From Pseudomonas sp. B28(2017) (GTDB lineage: Bacteria > Pseudomonadota > Gammaproteobacteria > Pseudomonadales > Pseudomonadaceae), in NCBI RefSeq assembly GCF_002113025.1, contig NZ_NEJH01000002.1:310001-374000 (forward strand): 64,000 nucleotides of DNA. Direction: 5' to 3'. The position numbers and the translations under genes are program-made. Shown here piece by piece: positions 46,524-56,558 of the stretch (positions are counted from its first letter, which is position 1; each line of letters begins with the position of its first letter). A model generated the notes under the pieces. The model was not told where the DNA came from. It did not search any database and saw only the letters and a program-made list of their open reading frames with translations.

Positions 46524-49277
46524 GTGCTCAAGAAACTGGGAATCAAAGGCCGCGTGCTGTTGCTGACCCTGTTGCCAACCAGCCTGATGGCGTTGGTGCT
46601 GGGAGGGTATTTTACCTGGATGCAACAAGCTGACCTGCAAACCCAACTCATGCAGCGCGGCGAAATGATCGCCGAGCAGTTGGCTCCACTGGCGGCGCCA
46701 GCGATGGGCCATCAGGACAACGAACTGCTCGAACGCATCGCCACCCAGGCCCTGGAACAGACCGATGTACGGGCCGTGTCCTTCCTGGCACCCGACCACA
46801 CGCTGCTGGCCCACGCCGGCCCGACCATGCTCAATCAGACGCCCTCCGGCACTGGCACGCAGATGCTGCGCCGCAGTGGCAACGATGCGACCCGCTATCT
46901 GCTGCCGGTCTTCGGCAAACACCGCAACCTGGCCGGGGACCTGATTCCCGAAGAAGCCGACCGCCTGCTCGGCTGGGTCGAGCTTGAGCTGTCCCATAAC
47001 GGCATGCTGTTGCGCGGTTACCGCAGCCTGTTCGCCAGCCTGATGTTGATCAGTGCGGGACTGGTGGGTGCGGCTCTGCTGGCCGTGCGCATGGGGCGCA
47101 CGATCAATCGGCCACTGAGCCAGATCAAGCAGGCCGTGGCCCAACTCAAGGACGGTCATCTGGAAACCCGCTTGCCGCCCCTCGGCAGTCAGGAGCTGGA
47201 TGAACTGGCCTCCGGCATCAACCGCATGGCCGGCACCCTGCAAAATGCCCAGGAAGAGTTGCAGCACAGCATCGACCAGGCCACCGAAGACGTGCGCCAG
47301 AACCTGGAAACCATCGAGATCCAGAACATCGAGCTGGACCTGGCGCGCAAGGAAGCCCTGGAAGCGAGCCGGATCAAGTCCGAATTCCTGGCCAACATGA
47401 GTCATGAAATCCGCACCCCGCTCAATGGCATTCTCGGCTTCACCCACCTGTTGCAAAAAAGCGAGCTCACCCCACGCCAGCTCGACTACCTGGGCACCAT
47501 CGAAAAATCCGCCGACAGCCTGCTGGGTATCATCAACGAGATTCTCGACTTCTCGAAAATCGAGGCCGGCAAGCTGGTGCTCGACCATATTCCGTTCAAC
47601 CTGCGCGACCTGCTGCAGGACACCCTGACCATCCTCGCCCCGGCCGCCCACGCCAAGCAGCTGGAACTGGTGAGCCTGGTGTACCGGGACACACCGCTGT
47701 CACTGGTGGGCGACCCGTTGCGGCTCAAGCAGATCCTGACGAACCTGGTGAGCAACGCGATCAAGTTCACCCGCGAAGGCACCATCGTCGCCCGTGCCAT
47801 GCTCGAAGAAGAGCACGAAGACACCGTGCAGTTGCGCATCAGCATTCAGGACACCGGCATCGGCCTTTCGAACCAGGACGTGCGCGCCCTGTTCCAGGCC
47901 TTCAGCCAGGCCGACAACTCGCTGTCGCGGCAACCCGGCGGCACTGGCCTGGGCCTGGTGATTTCCAAGCGCCTGATCGAACAGATGGGCGGCGAGATCG
48001 GTGTCGACAGCACGCCGGGGGAAGGGTCGGAATTCTGGATCAGCCTGAGCCTGCCAAAAACCCGCGACGATGCCGAAGACCTGCCCGCCGCGCCCTTGCT
48101 CGGGCGCCGGGTGGCGGTGCTGGAAAACCACGAGCTGGCGCGGCAGGCGTTGCAGCATCAACTGGAAGACTGCGGCCTCAGCACCACGTCGTTCAATACC
48201 CTGGAAAGCCTGACCAATGGCGTCACCGCCGCCCACCAGACCGATCAGGCGATCGACCTTGCCGTACTCGGTATCACCAGCAACGACATGCCGCCGGAGC
48301 GCCTCAACCAGCACATCTGGGACCTCGAGCATCTTGGCTGCAAAGTGCTGGTGCTGTGCCCGACCACGGAACAGACGCTGTTCCATCTTTCCGTGCCCAA
48401 CCCCCACAGCCAGCTCCAGGCGAAGCCGGCCTGCACCCGCAAGCTACGACGCTCCCTGTCTGACCTGGTCAGCCCGCGCCCGATGCGCAACGAGCCGGGC
48501 GAACCGGTGTCCAGCCGTGCTCCGAAAGTGCTATGCGTCGACGACAACCCGGCCAACCTGATGCTGGTGCAGACCCTGCTCGAAGACATGGGCGCCAAGG
48601 TACTCGCGGTGGAAAGCGGTTATGCCGCCGTCAAGGCGGTACAGAACGAGACATTCGACCTGGTATTGATGGACGTGCAGATGCCTGGCATGGACGGCCG
48701 CCAGAGCACCGAGGCGATCCGTCATTGGGAAAGCCAACGCCATTGCACGCCACTGCCGATCGTGGCCCTCACCGCCCACGCCATGGCCAACGAAAAACGC
48801 GCGCTGCTGCAAAGCGGCATGGACGACTACCTGACCAAACCGATCAGCGAACGGCAATTGGCGCAGGTGGTGTTGAAGTGGAGCGGCCTGGCGCTGCGCA
48901 ATCAAAACCCGGAGCGCTCCGGCGATGGACATGGCGGTGCCCATGACCTGTTGGTGCTCGATCACGAGGAAGGATTGCGCCTGGCCGCCGGCAAGGCTGA
49001 CCTGGCTGCAGACATGCTGGCAATGCTGCTGGCATCCCTGGAGGCTGACCGCGAAGCCATCCGTCTTGCTCAGCAGAACAATGACCACAACGCCCTGATC
49101 GAACGAGTCCATCGCCTGCATGGCGCGACGCGTTACTGCGGCGTACCGCAATTGCGTGCGGCCTGCCAACGCAGCGAAACCCTGCTCAAGCAACAGGACC
49201 CGAAAGCCAGCGTGGCACTGGATGAGCTCGACCGGGCGATCAATCGGCTGGCAGCCCAGGCGCGCATGAATGCTTGA
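46524..49277 (+). CDS. gacS: Hybrid sensor kinase GacS
   Basis: A 917-residue tripartite kinase. TM1 and TM2 flank a short periplasmic loop (about residues 10-170), then HAMP, HisKA with His294 (NMSHEIRTPLNG), HATPase, receiver with Asp717 (LVLMDVQMPGMDG) and Hpt with His863 (ERVHRLHGATRYCG). These match published positions in fluorescent pseudomonads. GacS phosphorylates GacA, which drives the RsmY/Z sRNAs and so secondary metabolism and exoproducts. The start is GTG, with AGGAGAG upstream; longer frames are non-coding. Confidence 0.98.
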   Translation: MLKKLGIKGRVLLLTLLPTSLMALVLGGYFTWMQQADLQTQLMQRGEMIAEQLAPLAAPAMGHQDNELLERIATQALEQTDVRAVSFLAPDHTLLAHAGPTMLNQTPSGTGTQMLRRSGNDATRYLLPVFGKHRNLAGDLIPEEADRLLGWVELELSHNGMLLRGYRSLFASLMLISAGLVGAALLAVRMGRTINRPLSQIKQAVAQLKDGHLETRLPPLGSQELDELASGINRMAGTLQNAQEELQHSIDQATEDVRQNLETIEIQNIELDLARKEALEASRIKSEFLANMSHEIRTPLNGILGFTHLLQKSELTPRQLDYLGTIEKSADSLLGIINEILDFSKIEAGKLVLDHIPFNLRDLLQDTLTILAPAAHAKQLELVSLVYRDTPLSLVGDPLRLKQILTNLVSNAIKFTREGTIVARAMLEEEHEDTVQLRISIQDTGIGLSNQDVRALFQAFSQADNSLSRQPGGTGLGLVISKRLIEQMGGEIGVDSTPGEGSEFWISLSLPKTRDDAEDLPAAPLLGRRVAVLENHELARQALQHQLEDCGLSTTSFNTLESLTNGVTAAHQTDQAIDLAVLGITSNDMPPERLNQHIWDLEHLGCKVLVLCPTTEQTLFHLSVPNPHSQLQAKPACTRKLRRSLSDLVSPRPMRNEPGEPVSSRAPKVLCVDDNPANLMLVQTLLEDMGAKVLAVESGYAAVKAVQNETFDLVLMDVQMPGMDGRQSTEAIRHWESQRHCTPLPIVALTAHAMANEKRALLQSGMDDYLTKPISERQLAQVVLKWSGLALRNQNPERSGDGHGGAHDLLVLDHEEGLRLAAGKADLAADMLAMLLASLEADREAIRLAQQNNDHNALIERVHRLHGATRYCGVPQLRAACQRSETLLKQQDPKASVALDELDRAINRLAAQARMNA

Positions 49278-49372
49278 TGCAGCGCAATCGCGCGGACCTG
49301 CCGGCGAGCTAATCTGACGACTGCCGAATGTCGGCTTGCTCAACCGTGCAGATCACCTTCAAGGAGCACCGC

Positions 49373-50365
49373 ATGCGTACGATTCTTTTCAGCAGCCAGA
49401 ACTACGACCGCGACAGTTTTCTTGCGGCCGGGCAACCGGCCGGCATCGAGCTGCACTTTCAGCCTGCACGCCTGAGCCTCGACACGGTGGCGCTCGCTCA
49501 GGGGTATGAAGCGGTCTGCGCGTTCATCAATGATGACCTCGGCGCGGCAGTGCTCGAACGCCTGGCGGCTGGAGGCACACGCCTGATCGCCTTGCGCTCG
49601 GCCGGTTACAACCACGTCGACTTGCCGACGGCAAAGCGTCTGGGGCTGGCCATCGTGCGCGTGCCGGCCTATTCGCCCCACGCTGTGGCCGAACACGCGG
49701 TGGCGCTGATCCTCGCGCTCAACCGGCGTCTGCACCGCGCCTACAACCGCACCCGCGAAGGGGATTTCAGACTGCAGGGGCTGACCGGTTTCGACTTGGT
49801 GGGCAAGACTGTCGGCGTGGTCGGCACCGGGCAGATTGGCGCCACATTCGCAAAGATCATGAACGGGTTTGGCTGCCGGTTACTGGCCTATGACCCCTAC
49901 CCCAACCCGCAGGTCGAAGCCCTCGGCGCGCGCTACCTGAGCCTGCCGCAACTGCTGGCCGAATCGCAGATCATCAGCCTGCACTGCCCGCTCAACGAGC
50001 AGAGCAAGCACTTGATCAACCGCGAATCACTGGCGCACATGCAACCGGGCGCGATGCTGATCAATACCGGGCGTGGTGGCCTGGTGGACACCCCCGCGCT
50101 GATCGACGCGCTGAAAGACGGTCGCCTGGGTTACCTGGGACTGGACGTGTATGAGGAAGAGGCACAACTGTTCTTCGAAGACCGCTCCGACCTGCCGCTG
50201 CAAGACGATGTGCTGGCACGGCTGCTGACCTTCCCCAACGTGATCGTCACCGCGCACCAGGCCTTTCTGACCCGCGAAGCGCTGGACGCGATTGCCGCCA
50301 CCACGTTGCGCAACATTGCAGCCTGGACGGCGGGCACACCGGAAAATCAGGTGACGGGAGACTGA
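49373..50365 (+). CDS. D-2-hydroxyacid dehydrogenase (LdhA-like)
   Basis: A 330-residue NAD-dependent dehydrogenase. It has NADH-binding VGVVGTGQIGATFAKIMNGFGCRLLAYD, the catalytic Arg (INTGRGGLVDT), Glu (LGLDVYEEEAQ) and His (TAHQAFLTREAL). Length and motifs fit fermentative D-lactate dehydrogenase LdhA. The start at 49373 follows CAAGGAGCACCGC. It directly follows gacS on the same strand, as I recall for ldhA in P. aeruginosa. Confidence 0.92.
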   Translation: MRTILFSSQNYDRDSFLAAGQPAGIELHFQPARLSLDTVALAQGYEAVCAFINDDLGAAVLERLAAGGTRLIALRSAGYNHVDLPTAKRLGLAIVRVPAYSPHAVAEHAVALILALNRRLHRAYNRTREGDFRLQGLTGFDLVGKTVGVVGTGQIGATFAKIMNGFGCRLLAYDPYPNPQVEALGARYLSLPQLLAESQIISLHCPLNEQSKHLINRESLAHMQPGAMLINTGRGGLVDTPALIDALKDGRLGYLGLDVYEEEAQLFFEDRSDLPLQDDVLARLLTFPNVIVTAHQAFLTREALDAIAATTLRNIAAWTAGTPENQVTGD

Positions 50366-50442
50366 ACCGGATCGAAGGTCAATTGCCTGCGCGATGCGGC
50401 GTGCAAGCCCGTGATAGCATATCGCGCATATTTGGAGGACCC

Positions 50443-50877
50443 ATGGTCGAACACGATTTCCGCTACAGCCTGATGAACCCGCAACACACCCTCACCGAAT
50501 GCCGCGCCCTGGTGCCAGGGCGTTATCAGGTCACCGGCAACGGTGGCTCGATTCGCAACAACGACGTGCTGGTCGTGACTCTCAAGGGTGCCAAGGACTT
50601 GTCCATGCGCCTGACCGTCGAAACGGTCCGCCACCTGATCAACCCGCCTGGCCAATGGGTCGCGGTGGCCAGTGGTCCGGTGTTCGGCGAACTGGCGATC
50701 CACACCTGGCAAGTGAACTGTGACAGCTGTGCCAAAGAGCTGAGCTTTGAATTCGCCGTCGATGCCAAACTGGGCAACAAGGCTGAAAAGCCTGCCGCCA
50801 CCGCACGGATTGCCGAGCTGGGCTGGACCACCGTTGGCGAGAAACACCTGTGCCCGAAATGCCAGGAGCCTGCGTGA
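50443..50877 (+). CDS. Conserved hypothetical protein with C-terminal zinc-ribbon-like Cys pairs
   Basis: A 144-residue soluble protein. The first 90 residues look like a beta-rich domain (SIRNNDVLVVTLKGAKDLSMRLTVETVRHLINPPGQWVAVASGPVFGELAIHTW). Two CxxC pairs follow (CDSC near residue 92 and CPKC near residue 138), which could bind one zinc. I recognise it only as a Pseudomonas hypothetical. It overlaps the next gene by one base (TGATG). Confidence 0.75.
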   Translation: MVEHDFRYSLMNPQHTLTECRALVPGRYQVTGNGGSIRNNDVLVVTLKGAKDLSMRLTVETVRHLINPPGQWVAVASGPVFGELAIHTWQVNCDSCAKELSFEFAVDAKLGNKAEKPAATARIAELGWTTVGEKHLCPKCQEPA

Positions 50878-51281
50878 TGAAACGCCTTGCTCTGACCGCT
50901 ACGGTCGGTGCCAGCCTGCTGGGCTGCGCCGCCGAGCCGGTGCAACTTGAACACAATCGCAGCTACATCCTGGAGTGGATCGGCGAGCGGCCGTTGATGG
51001 ACTACAGCCACCTGACCATCACCCTCGGCGAAGACGGCCGGGCCTACGGCAATGGCGGCTGCAACCACTGGTTTGCGCCGTACACCCTTGATGGTGACAA
51101 ACTGACCTTCGGCAAAATCGGCAGCACCCGCAAACTGTGCGCGCCGGCGCTGATGGAACAGGAAAAACGCTTCCTTTCGGCCCTGGAAAACGTCCAGCGC
51201 TGGGACGTCTCCCCGATCGAGCAAATCCGCTTCTGGCCAGCCGAAGGCAAGCCGCTGCGTTGGTGGCTCGAGGAGGGTTGA
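50877..51281 (+). CDS. META-domain lipoprotein (HslJ-like)
   Basis: A 134-residue lipoprotein with Cys17 in the lipobox (GASLLGC) followed by a META/HslJ domain with the conserved NGGCNHWFAPYTLDGDKLTFGKIGSTRKLC core. It is probably anchored to a membrane and exposed to the periplasm. META proteins are stress-related, but their biochemical function is not known. It is translated together with the preceding Cys-pair protein. Confidence 0.88.
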   Translation: MKRLALTATVGASLLGCAAEPVQLEHNRSYILEWIGERPLMDYSHLTITLGEDGRAYGNGGCNHWFAPYTLDGDKLTFGKIGSTRKLCAPALMEQEKRFLSALENVQRWDVSPIEQIRFWPAEGKPLRWWLEEG

Positions 51282-51309
51282 TCCTCTCGGTTTCAGCCCG
51301 GTGAAATCC

Positions 51310-51339
51310 GTGGCGAGGGGGCTTGCCCTCCCTCGCCAC
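51310..51339. repeat. REP-like inverted repeat (GTGGCGAGGG family)
   Basis: Perfect 10-bp arms GTGGCGAGGG / CCCTCGCCAC around a 10-nt centre, a different REP class from the TGTGGGAGC elements. It separates two convergent genes and may end transcription of both. Confidence 0.75.
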
Positions 51340-51360
51340 AAAAGCGTCCCTTGTCACAAA

Positions 51361-51828
51361 TCAGTTTTTCGCCTGCAACGCCTCAAGCTTCGCCATCACC
51401 CCCGCCGCCGTCTGTTCCCCCATCAACTGCTCACGCACCTTGCCCTTGTTATCGATGATGTACGTCACTGGCAACGCCTCGCTGCGCGGCAGCTCGAACA
51501 GTTCGGAAGGGTCCTGGGCCAGCACCGTGAACCTGATCCCCAGTTTCTCGCTCGCGCCCTTCAGTTCCTGCCCCTGGACGTTGTCGAAGTTGACCCCGAA
51601 CACACCGATTTTCCTGTCCTTGAGCTGCTCGGCCAGGGTGTTCAATTCCGGGATCTCGGTACGGCAAGGCCCGCACCATTCTGCCCAGTAGTTGAGTACC
51701 AGCCATTTGCCATCCAGTCGCTCGGCGGCGATCTTGTGGCCGTCCTGGTCGATGCCATAGTCATTACCGCAGCCCCCCAGCATCAACGCTCCGATGATCG
51801 CCAATACTGCTGCCAGTCGCCTTGTCAT
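51361..51828 (-). CDS. TlpA-like thiol:disulfide oxidoreductase, lipoprotein
   Basis: A 155-residue thioredoxin-fold protein with the redox site WCGPC at 51-55 and the cis-Pro ALPVTYIID. The N terminus is a lipoprotein signal (Cys20, ALMLGGC) rather than a plain signal peptide, so the domain should be membrane-tethered. TlpA/ResA-like proteins reduce periplasmic disulfides, for example in cytochrome biogenesis. Confidence 0.92.
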   Translation of the reverse strand: MTRRLAAVLAIIGALMLGGCGNDYGIDQDGHKIAAERLDGKWLVLNYWAEWCGPCRTEIPELNTLAEQLKDRKIGVFGVNFDNVQGQELKGASEKLGIRFTVLAQDPSELFELPRSEALPVTYIIDNKGKVREQLMGEQTAAGVMAKLEALQAKN

Positions 51829-51942
51829 GTCATGTTCCCTGTCAAAAATTGAATGCGCCTGCGACCCATCGCCTCTCACGGTTCTGGATTGCGCGCTGCA
51901 CAGTTAGAATAGCCGCCACCTTACGCAAGATGCGACCCGCTC

Positions 51943-52889
<947 letters not shown>

Positions 52890-52891
52890 GG

Positions 52892-53317
52892 GTGGCCAAG
52901 AAGCCGAAGATCCTGCCCGCCATTGAATGGCTTGAACCCCGTGTCCGGGCCATGCGCGTGATCAGTCTGTTGTGTTTTTTCGGTCTGGTGGGACTGCTGT
53001 GCATCTACTACCTGCTTGTAGCCGATCTGCACGGCGCCCGGCCTTGGGTGATTCTATTGATCGAGCTGGTGCCCCTGCTGATCCTGGCGCCGGGGATGAT
53101 CCTCGGCAGCCCTCGAGGGCATTCGTGGATGTGCTTTGTGGTGAACCTGTATTTCATCAAGGGCGCGTTGGCTGCCTATGACCCGAACCGGCAAATCTTC
53201 GGCTTGCTGGAGATGGGTGCGAGCCTGACAGTGTTTTGCTCGGCGCTGCTGTATGTGCGCTGGCGGTATCAGTTGAATCGCAAGTTAGCTGGCGAGGGCG
53301 AGATTTCCGTCGCCTGA
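52892..53317 (+). CDS. DUF2069 inner-membrane protein
   Basis: A 141-residue protein with about four membrane helices (MRVISLLCFFGLVGLLCIYYLLV; WVILLIELVPLLILAPGMILG; MCFVVNLYFIKGALAAYDP; SLTVFCSALLYVRWRY), the DUF2069 pattern. Start is GTG with GGAGGG upstream, 2 nt after wrbA. Function unknown. Confidence 0.88.
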   Translation: MAKKPKILPAIEWLEPRVRAMRVISLLCFFGLVGLLCIYYLLVADLHGARPWVILLIELVPLLILAPGMILGSPRGHSWMCFVVNLYFIKGALAAYDPNRQIFGLLEMGASLTVFCSALLYVRWRYQLNRKLAGEGEISVA

Positions 53318-53326
53318 CAGACCGTT

Positions 53327-53390
53327 TTCGCGAGCAGGCTCGCTCCCACAGGGCCAGCGTAAATCCTGTGGGAGCGAACCTGCTCGCGAA
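53327..53390. repeat. REPIN, opposite orientation
   Basis: Two REPs with the CGCGAGCAGG ends outside and the TGTGGG ends inside (TTCGCGAGCAGGCTCGCTCC then GGAGCGAACCTGCTCGCGAA), the reverse of the other pairs. It lies between convergent genes. Confidence 0.88.
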
Positions 53391-53405
53391 TGGGACGGCT
53401 CGGCC

Positions 53406-54080
53406 TCAATGATTGACGGTATACGCCAGCATCATCGAAATCTGGCTCATCGGCCGTCCGCCACTTTCCTCATGCCACTGGTTGAACACGTCCTGCACCA
53501 ACGCCAGGTCGCGCAGACTGCTCGGCACCTTGTCGATGATGTCCTGCGCATTCAATGCCGCCACCACGTCATAGCTCGGTACAAAGGTGTCCTTGCCGAT
53601 CATCCGCAAGAAGCGCGGGGCGGACAGCCCGCCCAACTGATGTCCGCGTTTTTTCAGGAAGGTCCAGAGCCCGACGATATCGGTCACCGGCCAGTCGGCG
53701 ATCAACGCGCCGAAGCTGCCCTTTTCGTGAGCCACATCGAGCACGAACTGCGCATTGCGCGGCACACTCTTGAGCTTGCCCAGATGACGGATGATCCGCG
53801 TGTCCTGCATCAGGCGCTCAAGGTGCTCGGCACTCATCAGCACGACTTTTTCCGGGTCGAACCTGAAGAAGACCTCTTCAAAGGCCGGCCACTTGGCATC
53901 CACCAGGCTGTGCTTGAGCCCGGCGCGGAATACCCGTAGCGCCATCATCGAGAGGTAGCGATCATCGCTGATCTTGCGCAGTTGCTCGGGAGTCTTGGGA
54001 ACGGGCAGATGGGCTTCCAGTTCAGCCGCCGAACCGAAGCGGTTCAAGCAGTATTCGTTCAGCCACTTGTAGTCGCGCAT
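53406..54080 (-). CDS. DNA-3-methyladenine glycosylase I-like protein
   Basis: A 224-residue helix-hairpin-helix protein resembling the Tag family (RVFRAGLKHSLVDAKWPAFEEVFFRFDPEKV; LMQDTRIIRHLGKLKSVPRNAQFVLDVA). It would excise 3-methyladenine from alkylated DNA, but the usual zinc ligands of E. coli Tag are not evident, so activity is uncertain. It is 64 nt from ttcA on the same strand. Confidence 0.75.
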   Translation of the reverse strand: MRDYKWLNEYCLNRFGSAAELEAHLPVPKTPEQLRKISDDRYLSMMALRVFRAGLKHSLVDAKWPAFEEVFFRFDPEKVVLMSAEHLERLMQDTRIIRHLGKLKSVPRNAQFVLDVAHEKGSFGALIADWPVTDIVGLWTFLKKRGHQLGGLSAPRFLRMIGKDTFVPSYDVVAALNAQDIIDKVPSSLRDLALVQDVFNQWHEESGGRPMSQISMMLAYTVNH

Positions 54081-54113
54081 GCCCTCTCCTGAGGAATAAA
54101 ACGAAAAACCTGA

Positions 54114-54137
54114 TGTGGGAGCGGGCTTGCTCCCACA
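54114..54137. repeat. Single REP-type hairpin
   Basis: TGTGGGAGC / GCTCCCACA arms around GGGCTT, a lone REP unit 8 bp from the ttcA stop, possibly also the transcript end of ttcA. Confidence 0.75.
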
Positions 54138-54144
54138 GTTTCAA

Positions 54145-54969
54145 TCAGAGATTGACGACGTTGACGAAGCGCGAAGCCGCAGACTCGTCGATCTTGAGGC
54201 TGGTGAAGTCGAACAGGTTGCGATCCGCCAGTTGCGACGGGACCACGTTCTGCAGGCTGCGGAAAATGCTCTCGGTACGGCCCGGGGTCTTGCGCTCCCA
54301 GTCCTGCAGCATTTCCTTGACCACCTGACGCTGCAGGTTTTCCTGGGAACCGCAGAGGTTGCACGGAATGATCGGGAACTGCTTGAAATCCGAGTAGGCC
54401 TGGATGTCTTTCTCGTTGCAGTAAGCCAGCGGGCGGATCACCACGTTACGCCCATCGTCGGCACGCAGCTTCGGTGGCATGGCCTTGAGCGAACCGTTGA
54501 AGAACATGTTCAGGAAGAACGTTTCGACGATGTCGTCGCGGTGGTGACCGAGGGCCATCTTGGTCGCGCCGATTTCATCGGCAAAGGTGTAGAGCGTACC
54601 GCGACGCAGGCGCGAGCACAGCGAGCACGTGGTCTTGCCTTCCGGAATCAGCTCCTTGACCACCGAGTAAGTGTCTTTCTCGACGATGTGGTACTCGATA
54701 CCCAGTTCTTTCAGGTAGGCCGGCAGCACGTGCTCCGGGAAGCCCGGCTGCTTCTGGTCCATGTTCACGGCCACGATCTCGAACTTGATCGGCGCGACCT
54801 TCTGCAAGTGCATCAGCACATCGAGCATGGTGTAGCTGTCCTTGCCACCGGACAGGCAGACCATGACCTTGTCGCCGTCTTCAATCATGTTGAAATCGGC
54901 AACCGCCTCACCAGCCAGTCGGCGAAGGCGCTTTTGCAGTTTGTTCTGGTTGACCGTGAGAGTGCCCAT
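54145..54969 (-). CDS. ttcA: tRNA 2-thiocytidine-32 synthetase
   Basis: A 274-residue PP-loop ATPase that thiolates C32 of certain tRNAs using a 4Fe-4S cluster. PP-loop [10 protein letters not shown], the first CxxC ([12 protein letters not shown]) and second CxxC ([10 protein letters not shown]) are present. The start MGTLTVNQ was chosen; a longer upstream reading frame has no support. Confidence 0.95.
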   Translation of the reverse strand: MGTLTVNQNKLQKRLRRLAGEAVADFNMIEDGDKVMVCLSGGKDSYTMLDVLMHLQKVAPIKFEIVAVNMDQKQPGFPEHVLPAYLKELGIEYHIVEKDTYSVVKELIPEGKTTCSLCSRLRRGTLYTFADEIGATKMALGHHRDDIVETFFLNMFFNGSLKAMPPKLRADDGRNVVIRPLAYCNEKDIQAYSDFKQFPIIPCNLCGSQENLQRQVVKEMLQDWERKTPGRTESIFRSLQNVVPSQLADRNLFDFTSLKIDESAASRFVNVVNL

Positions 54970-55250
54970 GACGCGAAATCCGTGAGGTGTGACGAAAGGC
55001 GGGCATTTTACGCAAAAACACCTCAAGGGCGAAGTGCCTCGCCAAAAGGGCTGTTCGCCACAGACCCGGCGGCGATTAACAGTTGTGTTTACAGCGCGAT
55101 TTGCTCTAAAGCCCCTACTCCTTCTGGGGAAACTCCTCCCTATACTGCGACATAAGGTCTCATGAAAATTACAGACCTGTGACTTGCTTGGCCGCATTGG
55201 CCCGTAGGCGCTCCACTGGGGGGCGACGGTAAAAAAGAGGAGTGACTGGC

Positions 55251-55853
55251 ATGATCCATCACGTAGTGGGGCTCTTCACCCACCCTGACCAAGAATGGAA
55301 AGAGATCCGTGGCGACCAGGAGGAAAGCATCAGCCACATGTACCTGACCCATACGCTGATCCTGGCGGCAATCCCCGCCGTGTCTGCCTTCATAGGCACC
55401 ACACAGGTCGGCTGGGTCATCGGCAATCGGGCTCCCGTGATGCTGACCGTAGAAAGCGCGATATGGATGACGATCATGTCATACGTGGCGATGCTCGGTG
55501 GTGTTGCGGTAATGGGCGCATTCATTCACTGGATGGCCCGCACCTATGACGCCAACCCAAGCCTCGCCCGCTGCATTGCGTTTGCGACGTACACCGCTAC
55601 ACCGCTGTTCATCGGTGGCCTCGCAGCCCTGTACCCGCACTTGTGGCTGGGGATGATCGTCGGCACCGCAGCCATCTGCTACACGGTGTACTTGCTGTAT
55701 GTAGGCTTACCGACATTCATGAACATTCCATCTGACGAGGGCTTTCTGTTTTCAAGTTCGGTGCTCGCCGTAGGCCTGGTGGTGCTGGTCGCCATCATGG
55801 CGTTCACTGTGATTGTCTGGGGACTCGGCGTGGGGCCGGTCTACACCAATTAG
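55251..55853 (+). CDS. Yip1-family membrane protein
   Basis: A 200-residue protein with an N-terminal cytoplasmic segment ([16 protein letters not shown]) and about five membrane helices, the Yip1 domain pattern. Function in bacteria unknown. ATG at 55251 was chosen because of its AGAGGAG site; a GTG lies three codons upstream. A terminator follows closely. Confidence 0.88.
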   Translation: MIHHVVGLFTHPDQEWKEIRGDQEESISHMYLTHTLILAAIPAVSAFIGTTQVGWVIGNRAPVMLTVESAIWMTIMSYVAMLGGVAVMGAFIHWMARTYDANPSLARCIAFATYTATPLFIGGLAALYPHLWLGMIVGTAAICYTVYLLYVGLPTFMNIPSDEGFLFSSSVLAVGLVVLVAIMAFTVIVWGLGVGPVYTN

Positions 55854-55887
55854 CCACCCATCACTGATAATCAGAAACCAACGATAC

Positions 55888-55911
55888 AGGCCGCCGCAAG
55901 GCGGCCTTTTC
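55888..55911 (+). terminator. Terminator after the Yip1-family gene
   Basis: Stem AGGCCGCC / GGCGGCCT with a GCAA tetraloop and TTTT tail, 35 nt after the stop codon. Confidence 0.85.
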
Positions 55912-56011
55912 ATTCTTCAGCAACGAGGAGGCACACGACCATTCGGCACCTTGGCGATTCGCAAGGCCGCAGGCTTGCGGCATACTCGACCGCTCTGGAG
56001 ATCCATCAAGC

Positions 56012-56506
56012 ATGCCCGAGCAACTCAATTCCCGCGTCGAAGACTGTTTCCAACTAGCCGAATCCTTTTTCAAACGACCTTTCAAGCGCCCCGTGGTGAG
56101 CCTCAAGCTGCGCGGGCAAAAAGCCGGTGTCGCGCATTTGCACGAGAACCTGCTGCGCTTCAACCTGCAGCTGTATCGGGAAAACGCCGAAGATTTCCTC
56201 AAGCAGACTGTAGCCCATGAAGTCGCACACCTGATCGCCCATCAGCTGTTCGGCGACCGCATCCAGCCCCATGGCGAAGAATGGCAATTGATCATGCGCG
56301 GCGTATACGAACTGCCGCCCAACCGCTGCCACACCTATGACGTCAAACGCCGCAGCGTGACCCGCTACATCTACAAGTGCCCGTGCGCCGACAGCGATTT
56401 CCCGTTCTCGGCCCAGCGCCACAGCCTGGTGCGCCAGGGGCGCAGGTACTTGTGTCGGCGGTGTCGCAATACCTTGGTGTTCAGTGGGGAGATGCGGGTC
56501 GAATAG
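56012..56506 (+). CDS. SprT-family zinc metalloprotease-like protein
   Basis: A 164-residue SprT protein. It has the HExxH motif in VAHEVAHLIAHQLFG, then HGEEWQLIMRGVYELPPNRCHTYD, and a C-terminal zinc ribbon (CPCAD ... CRRCRN). SprT-like domains are putative DNA-protein crosslink or metalloprotease proteins (SPRTN is the eukaryotic case); the bacterial function is not settled. The start follows a weak ribosome site. Confidence 0.88.
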   Translation: MPEQLNSRVEDCFQLAESFFKRPFKRPVVSLKLRGQKAGVAHLHENLLRFNLQLYRENAEDFLKQTVAHEVAHLIAHQLFGDRIQPHGEEWQLIMRGVYELPPNRCHTYDVKRRSVTRYIYKCPCADSDFPFSAQRHSLVRQGRRYLCRRCRNTLVFSGEMRVE

Positions 56507-56558
56507 CGGGACTCTCGGTGTTTGTACCGGCCTGCTCGCGATGGCGGCCTGACAGGCA

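Noticed and set aside
53406..54080. Firm assignment as E. coli-type Tag with zinc site
   Set aside because: The fold and helix pattern fit, but the Cys/His zinc ligands of Tag are not visible, so only a family-level call was kept.
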